64,000 nt of DNA from RAM1 sp041905405. Lineage in GTDB: Bacteria; Pseudomonadota; Gammaproteobacteria; Burkholderiales; Burkholderiaceae_C. Position numbers and translations under genes: made by a program. Numbering within the stretch: position 1 is the stretch's first letter; every line of letters begins with the position of its first letter. Below are positions 18,043-25,934 of the stretch, one piece after another. The stretch is from NCBI GenBank assembly GCA_041905405.1, contig JAYRLC010000002.1, forward strand, positions 62,001 to 126,000. The letters are read 5' to 3'. The notes beneath the pieces are model-generated. The model was not told the origin of the DNA. It ran no database searches and saw nothing but the letters and a program-made list of their open reading frames with translations.

Positions 18043-18528
18043 TCACCCGCGGATTTTTCTGACGAGCGCCGTGGTGCTGTAACCATCCACAAACGGCAGC
18101 GCCAATGCCCGCCCGCCCCAGCCCAGCATGGCACGGGTTTCGGGCAGCGTGGCCACGTCGTAATCGCCGCCCTTCACGTAGATCTGCGGACGCAGCTCGG
18201 TCAGCAGCTCAACCGGTGTGTCCTCGTCGAACCAGGTCACCAGACTCACCGCGTCCAGCGCGGCCAGCAGGATGGCGCGGTCCAGTTCGTTGTTCAGCGG
18301 CCGGTCCGGCCCCTTGCCCAGGCGCCGCGCGGATGCGTCGCTGTTCAGGCCCACGACCAGGCTTGCGCCCAGCGCCCGCGCCTGCGCCAGATAGGTCACG
18401 TGGCCGCGGTGCAGTACGTCGAAGACGCCGTTGGTGAAGACAACGGGCCCTGCCGCTGCCAAGGCGGCCATGCGCGCAGGTGCGTCAACACGCGCGACGA
18501 TCTTGGTCAGGAAGTCAGGCAGGGACAC
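18043..18528 (-). CDS. rfaE2: D-glycero-beta-D-manno-heptose 1-phosphate adenylyltransferase
   Basis: Cytidylyltransferase-fold enzyme of 161 residues that activates heptose 1-phosphate to ADP-heptose for the LPS inner core. The nucleotide-binding motif TNGVFDVLHRGHVTYL contains the HxGH signature, and the C-terminal YSTTALVRKIRG gives the family's STT..VxKI motif. It corresponds to the C-terminal half of E. coli HldE; many betaproteobacteria keep the kinase half as a separate gene, which is not in this window. It stands alone, with a dispersed hairpin repeat just upstream. Confidence 0.93.
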   Translation of the reverse strand: MSLPDFLTKIVARVDAPARMAALAAAGPVVFTNGVFDVLHRGHVTYLAQARALGASLVVGLNSDASARRLGKGPDRPLNNELDRAILLAALDAVSLVTWFDEDTPVELLTELRPQIYVKGGDYDVATLPETRAMLGWGGRALALPFVDGYSTTALVRKIRG

Positions 18529-18538
18529 GCCGGCATGG

Positions 18539-18559
18539 ATTGCGGGTCAAGCCCGCAAT
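18539..18559. repeat. Short palindromic hairpin (dispersed-repeat type)
   Basis: ATTGCGGG-TCAAG-CCCGCAAT forms a perfect 8-bp stem with a 5-nt loop between rfaE2 and the ferritin-like gene. Palindromes of this appearance are scattered in many proteobacterial genomes as intergenic repeats. In the direction of the minus-strand genes it has no T-run, so it is a weak terminator at best. Confidence 0.5.
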
Positions 18560-18576
18560 GACGAAGAAGGTCTGCT

Positions 18577-19443
18577 TCAAGCTGCCGTGGGGGCGGGGCC
18601 CGCGCCGGCGGCCGCCAGCGTGGCGGTCACTTCCTTGCGGTAGCGGTTGAGTTCCTGCACGCTCTTGAAGCTGCGGTCCATCAGCAGGCTCATGTTGTGC
18701 AGGATCCGCTCGACCACCTTGGTCTCCCACACGGCGTCAAAGTTGATCTGCTTGTCCAGCCAGTGTTCCAGCCATTCCGGGTTGGGCAGGCGGCTCTGGA
18801 TGGTGTCGCGCGGGAACAGGGCCTTGTTCACGTGCAGGTTGGTGGGGTGCAGCGCCTGCGCCGTGCGGCGGGCGCTGGCCATGAGCACGCCGACCTTGGC
18901 GAAGGCGGCCTTGGCTTCGTTGCCGAAGTTGCCGATCGCGCGCTTCATGTAGCGCAGGTAGGCGCCGCCGTGGCGGGCCTCGTCCTGGCTGAGCGTGGTG
19001 TAGATGTGCTTGATGACCGGCTCGGTGTGCCACTCGCTCGCGCGGCGGTACCAGTGGTTCAGCCGGATCTCGCCGCAGAAGTGCAACATCAGCGTCTCAA
19101 GCGCGGGCGCCGGCTCGAACTCGAAGCGCACTTCATGCAGTTCCTTTTCGGTCGGGGCCAGGTCGGGGCGGAAGCGCTTGAGGTATTCCATCAGCACCAG
19201 CGAGTGCTTTTGCTCCTCAAAGAACCAGATCGACATGAAGGCCGAGAAGTCGGAGTCGTCCTTGTTGTCGCGCAGGAACATTTCGGTGGCGGGCAGCGCG
19301 GACCATTCGGTGATGGCGTTCATCTTGATGGTCTGGGCCTGCTCGTCGGACAGTTTGGCCGGGTCGAACGTCTGCCAGGGAATGTCCTTGTCCATGTCCC
19401 AGCGGACGGATTCGAGTTGCTTGAACAGTTCAGGGTAGAGCAT
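18577..19443 (-). CDS. Ferritin-like diiron protein
   Basis: A 288-residue all-helical protein with a four-helix diiron site: Glu in ITEWSALPATEMFL, EExxH in FFEEQKHSLVL, Glu in HFCGEIRLNHWYRR and DExRH in LSQDEARHGGAYL. This ligand order resembles acyl-ACP desaturases and related ferritin-like oxygenases, so a lipid-modifying oxidase is possible, but the substrate is unknown. Similar proteins of this length occur as stand-alone genes in Comamonadaceae. The gene is preceded by a 50-nt gap from the photolyase and faces the same direction; the C-terminal 10 residues are an Ala/Pro/Gly tail without apparent function. Confidence 0.8.
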   Translation of the reverse strand: MLYPELFKQLESVRWDMDKDIPWQTFDPAKLSDEQAQTIKMNAITEWSALPATEMFLRDNKDDSDFSAFMSIWFFEEQKHSLVLMEYLKRFRPDLAPTEKELHEVRFEFEPAPALETLMLHFCGEIRLNHWYRRASEWHTEPVIKHIYTTLSQDEARHGGAYLRYMKRAIGNFGNEAKAAFAKVGVLMASARRTAQALHPTNLHVNKALFPRDTIQSRLPNPEWLEHWLDKQINFDAVWETKVVERILHNMSLLMDRSFKSVQELNRYRKEVTATLAAAGAGPAPTAA

Positions 19444-19493
19444 GGCGGTCCTTCAAAGCTGCCTGCATTTTAAGCGGCGATGTGAAATTTCCC

Positions 19494-21038
19494 TTACAAA
19501 TCATCGAGTTTCCCAAGGACATACGCCGCCCTGCGGGCGATGGATTCGCGTTCGGCGGGTGCCAGCCGGGCGGCGTTGCGCGCCATGAGCGCCGTTCGGG
19601 GGCTGGCCGACAAAGCCTGTTCGTGCCGGATCAGGAAATGCCAGTACAGCGTGGTCATGGGGCAGGCGTCCTCCTGCGAGCGCTCCTGGGGCCGGTAGGC
19701 GCAGCCGTCGCAGTAGTTGCTCATGCGGCGGATGTACTGGCCGCTGGCGATGTACGGCTTGCTGGTGAACCGCCCGCCGTTGGCAAACAGGGCCATGCCC
19801 GCCGTGTTGGGCAGTTGCACCCATTCCACCGCGTCCACATAGACGGCCTGGTACCAGTCGCTCACGGCCTGCGGGCTCACTTCGGCCAGCAGCGCGAACT
19901 GCCCCGTGACCATGAGGCGCTGGATGTGGTGGGCATGGCCGTGGGCGAGCGTCTGGCCGACCACGTCGCGCATGCAGGCCATGCGGGTGTTCCCCGTCCA
20001 GTACCAGCGCGGCAGCGGCCGCTGGTGCCCAAAGTGGTTGGCCTCCCGCAGCTCGGGGTCCAGCCAGTACACGCCCCGGATGAATTCCCGCCATCCCAGG
20101 ATCTGGCGGATGAATCCCTCCACGCCGGCAAGGTCCAGGTTCCGCTCGCGCCAGGCGCTTTCGGCGGCTGCGATGACCTCGCGCGGGTCCAGCAGGTGCA
20201 GGTTCAGGCTCGTGGCCAGCAGCGCGTGCCAGCCCCAGGGCGTCGCGGTCCACATGGCGTCCTGGTTGGGGCCGAAGCGCGGCAGCCGCGCCTGCACGAA
20301 GCGCTGCAGCGCCAGCAGCGCCTGCTCACGCGTGACCGGCCAGCGGAAGTTCGCCAGCGAGCCGGGGTGGTCCGGAAAATGCCTCTCCACCAGCGCGAAC
20401 ACCTGCTGCGTGATCCGGTCCGGCTCGAACCAGGCCGGATCGGGGATCCCGACCGGGCCGCCCGCCGGATAGCCCTGCCGGTTGTCCGCGTCGAAGTTCC
20501 AGCGGCCGCCTTCGGGCTCGCGCCCGTTCATCAGGATGCCGTGGCGGCGCCGCATGTCGCGGTAAAAGAACTCCATGCGCAGCTCGCGCCGACCCTGCGC
20601 CCAGCGTTCGAATTCCCGGAGGGAACACATGAAATGGCTGTCCTCGGCCACGGACAGCGGCACACCCTGCGCCCGGGCGGTGTCCTGCACCGCCGCCAGC
20701 ACGCGGCGCTCGCCCGGTTCGCACACGACCAGGCCCTGCGGCTGCAGCGTCTGCAGCTGCAGGGCCAGCCGCTCCTGCAGCTCTCGCGGCTGCCCAGGCT
20801 CGTCCAGCCGCACATAGGTATAGGGCCAGCGCCGGCGATGCACTTCGTTGCAAAAATGGCGCATGGCCGACAGGAAGATCGCGATGCGCGCCTTGTGGCT
20901 CCATACGGCCGTGGCCTCGCCCGGCGCCTCGATCATCAGCACACGGTCGCAGACCGGATCGAAGTCCGCAAGCGCCGGGTTGTCCCACCACAGCTGATCG
21001 CCCAGGACCAGAACCAGGCGTCGCAATGGCGCCGTCAC
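19494..21038 (-). CDS. Iron-sulfur cryptochrome/photolyase (FeS-BCP, PhrB-like)
   Basis: FAD- and [4Fe-4S]-containing photolyase or cryptochrome, 514 residues, repairing (6-4) photoproducts or acting as a blue-light sensor. The N-terminal Rossmann part begins RLVLVLGDQLWWDNPAL. Four Cys fall at 355, 443, 446 and 459 (in RMACMRD, YCDGC and DACPM). Agrobacterium PhrB uses Cys 350, 438, 441 and 454, so the spacing 88/3/13 is identical. The GTG start at 21038 is chosen because it overlaps the stop of the upstream DUF2256 gene as GTGA; a GTG ten codons further upstream is less likely. Its position next to the FAD/Cfa operon fits a light or singlet-oxygen regulon. Confidence 0.9.
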   Translation of the reverse strand: MTAPLRRLVLVLGDQLWWDNPALADFDPVCDRVLMIEAPGEATAVWSHKARIAIFLSAMRHFCNEVHRRRWPYTYVRLDEPGQPRELQERLALQLQTLQPQGLVVCEPGERRVLAAVQDTARAQGVPLSVAEDSHFMCSLREFERWAQGRRELRMEFFYRDMRRRHGILMNGREPEGGRWNFDADNRQGYPAGGPVGIPDPAWFEPDRITQQVFALVERHFPDHPGSLANFRWPVTREQALLALQRFVQARLPRFGPNQDAMWTATPWGWHALLATSLNLHLLDPREVIAAAESAWRERNLDLAGVEGFIRQILGWREFIRGVYWLDPELREANHFGHQRPLPRWYWTGNTRMACMRDVVGQTLAHGHAHHIQRLMVTGQFALLAEVSPQAVSDWYQAVYVDAVEWVQLPNTAGMALFANGGRFTSKPYIASGQYIRRMSNYCDGCAYRPQERSQEDACPMTTLYWHFLIRHEQALSASPRTALMARNAARLAPAERESIARRAAYVLGKLDDL

Positions 21039-21199
21039 GACGCGCCCCGCGTTCCCGAAGAGCGGCACCGCTCGCTGCAGTACCTGACGTTTTCCCAGTC
21101 ACGCGCCCATTTGCGGCGCCATACCATCGGCCGTCCACAGACGGCGCAGGGTTTTTGCGGCAGCGACTGCTTGTTGCCGGCGAATCCTGTTCGATTCAT
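21035..21199 (-). CDS. Small DUF2256-family zinc-finger-like protein
   Basis: A 54-residue gene, ATG 21199 to TGA 21037. It has two CxxC pairs, PCAVCGRPM and YCSERCR, separated by a conserved WRRKWARDWENVRYC block, which is the hallmark of the DUF2256 family of tiny Cys-rich proteins. These are frequently found next to photolyase or cryptochrome genes. Here its stop codon overlaps the photolyase start (GTGA), so translation is coupled. Molecular function is unknown; the Cys arrangement suggests a single metal site. The start is only 24 bp from the divergent peroxidase start, so any promoter for each must overlap the other gene. Confidence 0.85.
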   Translation of the reverse strand: MNRTGFAGNKQSLPQKPCAVCGRPMVWRRKWARDWENVRYCSERCRSSGTRGAS

Positions 21200-21223
21200 G
21201 CTGCGTACACCTTACAAGGAGTC

Positions 21224-21802
21224 ATGATGACCAAGTTGTTTTTTGCCGCGCTGGCGGCTGTGACACTGTCTTTCGGGGCCACGGGTCAGACCGCCCCGGC
21301 GGCGCCCGCTGCCGCCACGCCGGCCTGTCCCGCGCTGCTGCAGCACACCGTCCCTCGGCTGCAGGACGAAAAGCCCCAGCCGCTGTGCCAGTACGCGGGG
21401 CGGGTGCTGCTGGTGGTCAATACGGCGAGCTTTTGCGGCTACACGCCGCAGTACGGCGCGCTGGAGGCATTGCATGCCCGCTACAAGGACCGGGGTCTGG
21501 CCGTGCTGGGCTTTCCGTCCAATGACTTCGCCCAGGAAAAGGGCAGCAACCGCGAGATCGCCGACTTCTGCGAAAGCACCTTCGGCGTGAAATTCCCCAT
21601 GTTCGTCAAGACCACCGTGCGCGGTCCGGACGCCCACCCGTTCTACCGGCAGCTGGCCGGGCAGTCCGGGCAGGCGCCGGCCTGGAACTTCCACAAGTAC
21701 CTGATCAGCCGCGACGGCAAGGTGGTGGCAAACTTTCCCAGCGCCACGGCGCCAGACAGCCCGGCGGTGGTCCGCGCCATCGAGGCCCAGCTTGCAAGAT
21801 GA
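21224..21802 (+). CDS. Secreted glutathione-peroxidase-family protein
   Basis: Thiol peroxidase of 192 residues exported by a signal peptide (LFFAALAAVTLSFGATGQT). The catalytic Cys is in NTASFCGYTPQYGAL (about residue 71), with the family's LGFPSNDFAQEKGSN loop and the Trp-Asn pair in WNFHKYLI. Such enzymes reduce hydrogen or lipid peroxides, usually with thioredoxin. AAGGAG at 21216-21221 precedes two adjacent ATGs (21224 and 21227); the second has the better spacing. The gene is divergent from DUF2256-photolyase and precedes the FAD/Cfa operon, so a role in peroxide defence after photo-oxidation is plausible. Confidence 0.9.
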   Translation: MMTKLFFAALAAVTLSFGATGQTAPAAPAAATPACPALLQHTVPRLQDEKPQPLCQYAGRVLLVVNTASFCGYTPQYGALEALHARYKDRGLAVLGFPSNDFAQEKGSNREIADFCESTFGVKFPMFVKTTVRGPDAHPFYRQLAGQSGQAPAWNFHKYLISRDGKVVANFPSATAPDSPAVVRAIEAQLAR

Positions 21803-22086
21803 AAACTGATTGGTCATAATGTGAACTCATCAGTATTTTCACCGATCTGCAAGGCCATGTTCACAAAAATTTACCTCGCCAGGGCGGGCTCCCCCGGGAA
21901 CCCGACGGGTGCCGCCGCACTCCATACCAAGGCAAGGCAAGGGACCTTGTTCAGCAGATTGCTGCTGCGAAGCCTTCCGGGAGCAGTTGGCCCGGATGAA
22001 ATCCTGAAGCGCTTCTTCTCCTCCTCCCTCCCTCCCTCCTTCGCTTCAGGGCGCTTCGCAGCATTTTTATTTCAGGCGGTCCACTA
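21803..22086 (+). promoter_or_regulatory. Leader of the FAD/Cfa operon with a polypyrimidine hairpin
   Basis: This 284-bp gap has no gene. CTGAAGCG (22004-22011) and CGCTTCAG (22042-22049) form a perfect 8-bp stem around a polypyrimidine loop that includes repeated CCTC units, so the minus strand carries GGAGGGAGGGAGGG. An AT-rich stretch (GCATTTTTATTTCAGG) follows just before ATG 22087. No MerR/LitR-like or ECF-sigma promoter could be assigned with confidence. Confidence 0.35.
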
Positions 22087-23418
22087 ATGGCCGCCCCCCT
22101 GAAGGTCGCCATCATCGGGTCGGGTATTTCCGGCCTGGCCGTTGCCCATGCGCTCAAGGGTCGCGCCGACATCACGCTGTTCGAGGCAGGCGGCTATTTC
22201 GGCGGCCATACGCACACGGTGGATGTCACCCTGCCCACGCCCCAAGGCGAGGTAACGCACGGCGTGGACACCGGCTTTCTGGTGTTCAACGAGCGCACCT
22301 ATCCGAACCTGATCAGCCTGTTTGCCGAGCTGGGCGTGGCCACGACACGCTCGGACATGTCGTTTTCCGTGCAGGTTCCGGGTGCGTACCGGGGCGGCCC
22401 GCTGGAATGGAGCGGCTCCACGCTGTCCACGGTGTTCGCCCAGCGCGGCAACCTGCTCAATCCCCGCTTCCTGCGGATGTTGCGGGACCTGCTGCGGTTC
22501 AACAGCCTGGCCACCCGCATCGCGCAGGCAGGGCATGAAGCAGCGCTGGTGCAGCCGCTGCGGGCCTTCCTGCAGCAGCATGGCTTTTCGGATGAGTTCC
22601 GGGACTGGTATTTCCTGCCGATGCTCGGGTGCATCTGGAGCTGCCCGACCGACCAGATGCTGGAGTTTCCCGTCAGCACCATGATCCGCTTCTGCCACAA
22701 CCACGGGCTGATCCAGGTCACCGGCAGGCCGCAGTGGTGGACCGTGAGCGGCGGCGCGCGCCACTATGTGGACCGTATCGTTCAGGGCATCCCCGACCGG
22801 CGGCTGAACACGCCGGTGCATCTGGTCGAGCGGCTGGCGGACGGCGTTCGCATCATCGCAAGCGGCCACGCGGAGCATTTCGACAAGGTCGTGATCGCCA
22901 CGCATTCAGACCAGGCGCTGGCCATGCTGCGCGCGCCCAGCGAACTGGAGCGCGCCGTGCTGGGCGCGATCCGCTACCAGCCCAACCGCGCCGTGCTGCA
23001 CACCGACACGTCGGTGCTGCCCCGCGCCCGCAGTGCCTGGGCCGCCTGGAACTACGAGCGTGGCGCGGCGGGCACGACCCCGCGTGTCTGCCTGCACTAC
23101 CTGTTGAACCGCCTGCAGCCGCTGCCCTGGGAGCAACCCGTGGTGGTGTCGCTGAATCCGGTGCGGGAGATTGACCGTAACAGCGTGATGGGCGAATTCG
23201 ACTATGCACACCCCGTGTTCGATCTGCCGGCCATCCGGGCACAGGCCTCGGTGCCGCAGCTGCAAGGCCGCCAGCACACCTATTTCTGCGGGGCCTGGAC
23301 CGGCTATGGTTTTCATGAAGACGGGCTGAAGTCCGGCTTGTCGGTTGCGCGCCAGATACTGATTGAGGCGCAGCAGCAAGCCGCGCTGCAGCCGGTCGCC
23401 ATGGAGTTGCCGGCGTGA
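22087..23418 (+). CDS. FAD-dependent oxidoreductase (amine-oxidase-like)
   Basis: Flavoprotein of 443 residues. The N-terminal dinucleotide fold is VAIIGSGISGLAVAHALK with the acidic residue in TLFEAGGYFGGHT, and a C-terminal FAD-contact region reads YFCGAWTGYGFHEDGLKSG. It is the first gene of an eight-gene operon. Homologous clusters (FAD oxidoreductase, DUF1365, Cfa-like methyltransferase) belong to singlet-oxygen and light-induced regulons in other proteobacteria, where related genes act on unsaturated membrane fatty acids. Its substrate here is therefore guessed to be a lipid or pigment precursor. Stop and next start overlap as GTGA. Confidence 0.88.
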   Translation: MAAPLKVAIIGSGISGLAVAHALKGRADITLFEAGGYFGGHTHTVDVTLPTPQGEVTHGVDTGFLVFNERTYPNLISLFAELGVATTRSDMSFSVQVPGAYRGGPLEWSGSTLSTVFAQRGNLLNPRFLRMLRDLLRFNSLATRIAQAGHEAALVQPLRAFLQQHGFSDEFRDWYFLPMLGCIWSCPTDQMLEFPVSTMIRFCHNHGLIQVTGRPQWWTVSGGARHYVDRIVQGIPDRRLNTPVHLVERLADGVRIIASGHAEHFDKVVIATHSDQALAMLRAPSELERAVLGAIRYQPNRAVLHTDTSVLPRARSAWAAWNYERGAAGTTPRVCLHYLLNRLQPLPWEQPVVVSLNPVREIDRNSVMGEFDYAHPVFDLPAIRAQASVPQLQGRQHTYFCGAWTGYGFHEDGLKSGLSVARQILIEAQQQAALQPVAMELPA

Positions 23419-24197
23419 ACCTGGCGGCACAACCGCTCATCGGTTTCGGCCAGGTGCGCCACACGCGGCTGCGGCCGTCGCGCCATGCGTTTGCCTACCC
23501 GACGTATTTCCTCATGCTGCCGCTTCGCAGCCTGCACCGGGCAGACTCTGCCGCCATCGGCGCGCTGGCGCACAACCGCCGCGGCGCGCTGAGCTTCTTC
23601 GACCGCGACCACGGCGACGGCCGCGACAACGCCGTCCAGTGGCTGGACGAGCTGCTGCAACACCACGGCATCCACGACGCCACCGGCGAAGCCTGGCTGC
23701 ACTGCTATCCGCGCGTGCTGGGCTACACCTTCAAGCCCGTGAGCTTCTGGTATTGCCACCGCGCGGAATCCGAAGGCGGAGGGCTGCGCGCGATCGTGGT
23801 GGAGGTCAACAACACATTTGGCGAGCGCCATTGCTACCTGCTGGACGCGCCGCGCATGGGCGCCGAGCTCGCGGCCGCCAAGGTCTTTCACGTCTCGCCG
23901 TTTTGCAGCGTCGAGGGCGGCTACCGCTTCCGCTTCCTGCGCACGCAGTCGCGCGGCGAACCCCGCACGGTGGTGCGTATCGACTACGACGACGCCCAGG
24001 GTCCCCTCCTGCAAACCAGCGTCAGCGGCGCGTTACAGCCGGTCACGGCCGCGTCGGTGCGGCGCGCGCTGTGGCGCCATCCGGCCATGACGCTGGGCGT
24101 GATCGCCCGCATCCACTGGCAGGCCGCACGGCTGTGGATCAAGCGTGTGCGTTTCTTCCGTAAACCCGAGCCGCCCGAGGCTTTCGTGACCCGGTGA
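23415..24197 (+). CDS. DUF1365 domain protein
   Basis: A 260-residue protein of family DUF1365. Conserved blocks are IGFGQVRHTRLRPSRHAFAY, YNHRRGAL-like AHNRRGALSFFDRDHGDG, TFKPVSFWYCH and KVFHVSPFCSVEGGYRF. The family is nearly always located between an FAD oxidoreductase and a cyclopropane-fatty-acid-synthase-like gene, as here, and is assumed to act in the same lipid-modifying pathway; its reaction is unknown. The GTG start at 23415 overlaps the preceding stop, which supports the start choice. The next gene begins 7 nt later. Confidence 0.88.
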   Translation: MNLAAQPLIGFGQVRHTRLRPSRHAFAYPTYFLMLPLRSLHRADSAAIGALAHNRRGALSFFDRDHGDGRDNAVQWLDELLQHHGIHDATGEAWLHCYPRVLGYTFKPVSFWYCHRAESEGGGLRAIVVEVNNTFGERHCYLLDAPRMGAELAAAKVFHVSPFCSVEGGYRFRFLRTQSRGEPRTVVRIDYDDAQGPLLQTSVSGALQPVTAASVRRALWRHPAMTLGVIARIHWQAARLWIKRVRFFRKPEPPEAFVTR

Positions 24198-24204
24198 CCT
24201 ACCC

Positions 24205-25422
24205 ATGAATACAACCACCGTCTCCCCCCTGTATATCCCCGACGGCGCGCCCGCGGCCGCGCGCACGGCGCTCAAGCTCCTGCAGCGGCTGTCACACGGC
24301 ACGCTGGCCGTGCAGCTGCCGGACGGCTCCACGCAGTGCTTCGGCGACGGCGGGCTGCCGCACGCGGCGATCAGCCTGAAGAACTGGAACGTATGCATCG
24401 CCGCGCTGAAATCCGGCGACATCGGTTTCGCCGAAAGCTACATCGCGGGCGACTGGACGACCCCCAGCCTCACGGACCTGCTCAAGGTGTTCATTCGCAA
24501 CCGCAAGGACGTGGAGGACGTGATCTACGGCAGCTGGGCTGGCCGCCTGCTGTACCGCGTGAAGCACCTGCTCAACCGCAACACCCGATCCAACAGCCAG
24601 AAGAACATCCACGCCCACTACGACCTGGGCAACGCGTTCTACGAGCTGTGGCTGGACGGCACGATGAACTATTCATCGGCCTGGTTCGACGGTGACATGA
24701 GCCGCCCCATGCAGCAGGCGCAGCATGCCAAGGTGCGCCGCGCGCTGCGCATGGCGTCGGTGCAGCCCGGCGACCGGGTGCTGGAGATCGGCTGCGGCTG
24801 GGGAGCGCTCGCCGAGATGGCCGCCACGGAATTCGGTGCGTCGGTCACGGGCGTGACGCTGTCCACGGAGCAGCTCGCGTTCGCGCGCGACCGCATGGTG
24901 CGCCTGGGCGCGCAGGACCGCGCCGAACTGCGGCTGCAGGACTACCGCGACATCGCCGATGCGCCGTTCGACGCCATCTGCTCCATCGAGATGGTCGAGG
25001 CCGTGGGCCGCGAGTACTGGCCCACGTATTTCCGCACCGTGTCCCGGCTGCTCAAGCCGCAAGGCCGTGCCTGCGTGCAGAGCATCGTGATCGACGACAG
25101 CCTGTTTGACCGCTACGTGAATTCGACGGACTTCATCCAGCAATACATCTTTCCCGGCGGCTGCCTGCCATGCCCGCGCGAGTTCCGCGCACAGGCCGAA
25201 GCCGCGGGACTGGCGGTGGTGGACGAATTCGCCTTCGGCGCCGACTACGCCGAAACACTGCGCCGCTGGCGCGATGCTTTCCTGGCCGCCCGCGGCCAGG
25301 TCCTGCAACTGGGGTTTGACGAAAGGTTCATCCGCATATGGGAGTTCTATCTCGCTTACTGCGAGGCGGCTTTCGCGATGGCCAACATCGACGTCGTGCA
25401 GTACACGCTGCAAAAGCGCTGA
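24205..25422 (+). CDS. cfa: Cyclopropane-fatty-acyl-phospholipid synthase-like methyltransferase
   Basis: SAM-dependent methyltransferase of 405 residues acting on unsaturated acyl chains of membrane phospholipids. Motif I is VLEIGCGWGALAEMAA, preceded by AHYDLGNAFYELWLDGTMNY, the signature lipid-binding region of the CFA/MMA synthase family; the N-terminal SCP-like lipid-binding portion covers about residues 20-110. In light- or singlet-oxygen-regulated clusters such genes can make cyclopropane, methylated or furan fatty acid precursors, so the product here is uncertain. It lies 7 nt after the DUF1365 gene, and its last 85 nt overlap the likely start of the next gene. Confidence 0.88.
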   Translation: MNTTTVSPLYIPDGAPAAARTALKLLQRLSHGTLAVQLPDGSTQCFGDGGLPHAAISLKNWNVCIAALKSGDIGFAESYIAGDWTTPSLTDLLKVFIRNRKDVEDVIYGSWAGRLLYRVKHLLNRNTRSNSQKNIHAHYDLGNAFYELWLDGTMNYSSAWFDGDMSRPMQQAQHAKVRRALRMASVQPGDRVLEIGCGWGALAEMAATEFGASVTGVTLSTEQLAFARDRMVRLGAQDRAELRLQDYRDIADAPFDAICSIEMVEAVGREYWPTYFRTVSRLLKPQGRACVQSIVIDDSLFDRYVNSTDFIQQYIFPGGCLPCPREFRAQAEAAGLAVVDEFAFGADYAETLRRWRDAFLAARGQVLQLGFDERFIRIWEFYLAYCEAAFAMANIDVVQYTLQKR

Positions 25423-25934
25423 GCGCGCTGGCACTGGCGCTCGCGGCCGCCGTCCCCGGCACGGGGCAGGCGCAGCCTGCCGCGCTGGCGGGCAGCAAGC
25501 TGGCGGGCGCGGCGCGCATGACGGTGCTGGGCTTTCAGGTGTACGACGCGCGGCTGTGGACGGCGCCCGGCTTTTCGCGCGGCGACTATGCGGCGCACCC
25601 GTTTGCGCTGGAACTGGCCTATCTGCGCGACTTTGACGGCGCCGACATCGCACGCCGCTCACTCAAGGAGATGCAGGGCATCGACAGCATCACCGCACCG
25701 CAGGGCGAGCGCTGGCTTGCGTTGATGACGCGGCTGTTCCCCGACGTGAAAAAGGGCGACCGGCTGACCGGCATCCATGAGCCCGGGGTGGGCGTGTCAT
25801 TCCTGTACAACGATCGCCCGGCTGGCGAAGTGCGCGACCCCGAGTTCGCGCGCCTGTTCATGGGCATCTGGCTGTCGCCGCGCACGTCCGAGCCCCGTCT
25901 GCGCGAACAGCTGCTTGCCGGGGCCGCGCCGTGA
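25338..25934 (+). CDS. Chalcone-isomerase-like periplasmic protein
   Basis: The mature part (LAGSKLAGAARMTVLGFQVY ... YDARLWTAPGF ... GERWLALMTRLFPDVKKGDR) matches bacterial chalcone-isomerase-like proteins, which bind lipids or fatty acids. A hydrophobic export segment (KALSALALALAAAVPGTGQA) precedes it. The only in-frame ATG is 25338, giving 198 residues, a long charged N-region and an 85-nt overlap with cfa; a non-standard start near 25410 would give a shorter signal peptide without that overlap. The end (GTGA at 25931-25934) overlaps the MFS gene. The CHI-like fold next to Cfa/DUF1365 suggests binding of a modified fatty acid. Confidence 0.75.
   Translation: MGVLSRLLRGGFRDGQHRRRAVHAAKALSALALALAAAVPGTGQAQPAALAGSKLAGAARMTVLGFQVYDARLWTAPGFSRGDYAAHPFALELAYLRDFDGADIARRSLKEMQGIDSITAPQGERWLALMTRLFPDVKKGDRLTGIHEPGVGVSFLYNDRPAGEVRDPEFARLFMGIWLSPRTSEPRLREQLLAGAAP

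Noticed and set aside
16230..21202. The 14-mer GTTCGATTCATGCT occurs near 16230 and near 21190.
   Set aside because: The surroundings are unrelated and one copy spans the DUF2256 start codon; probably chance.
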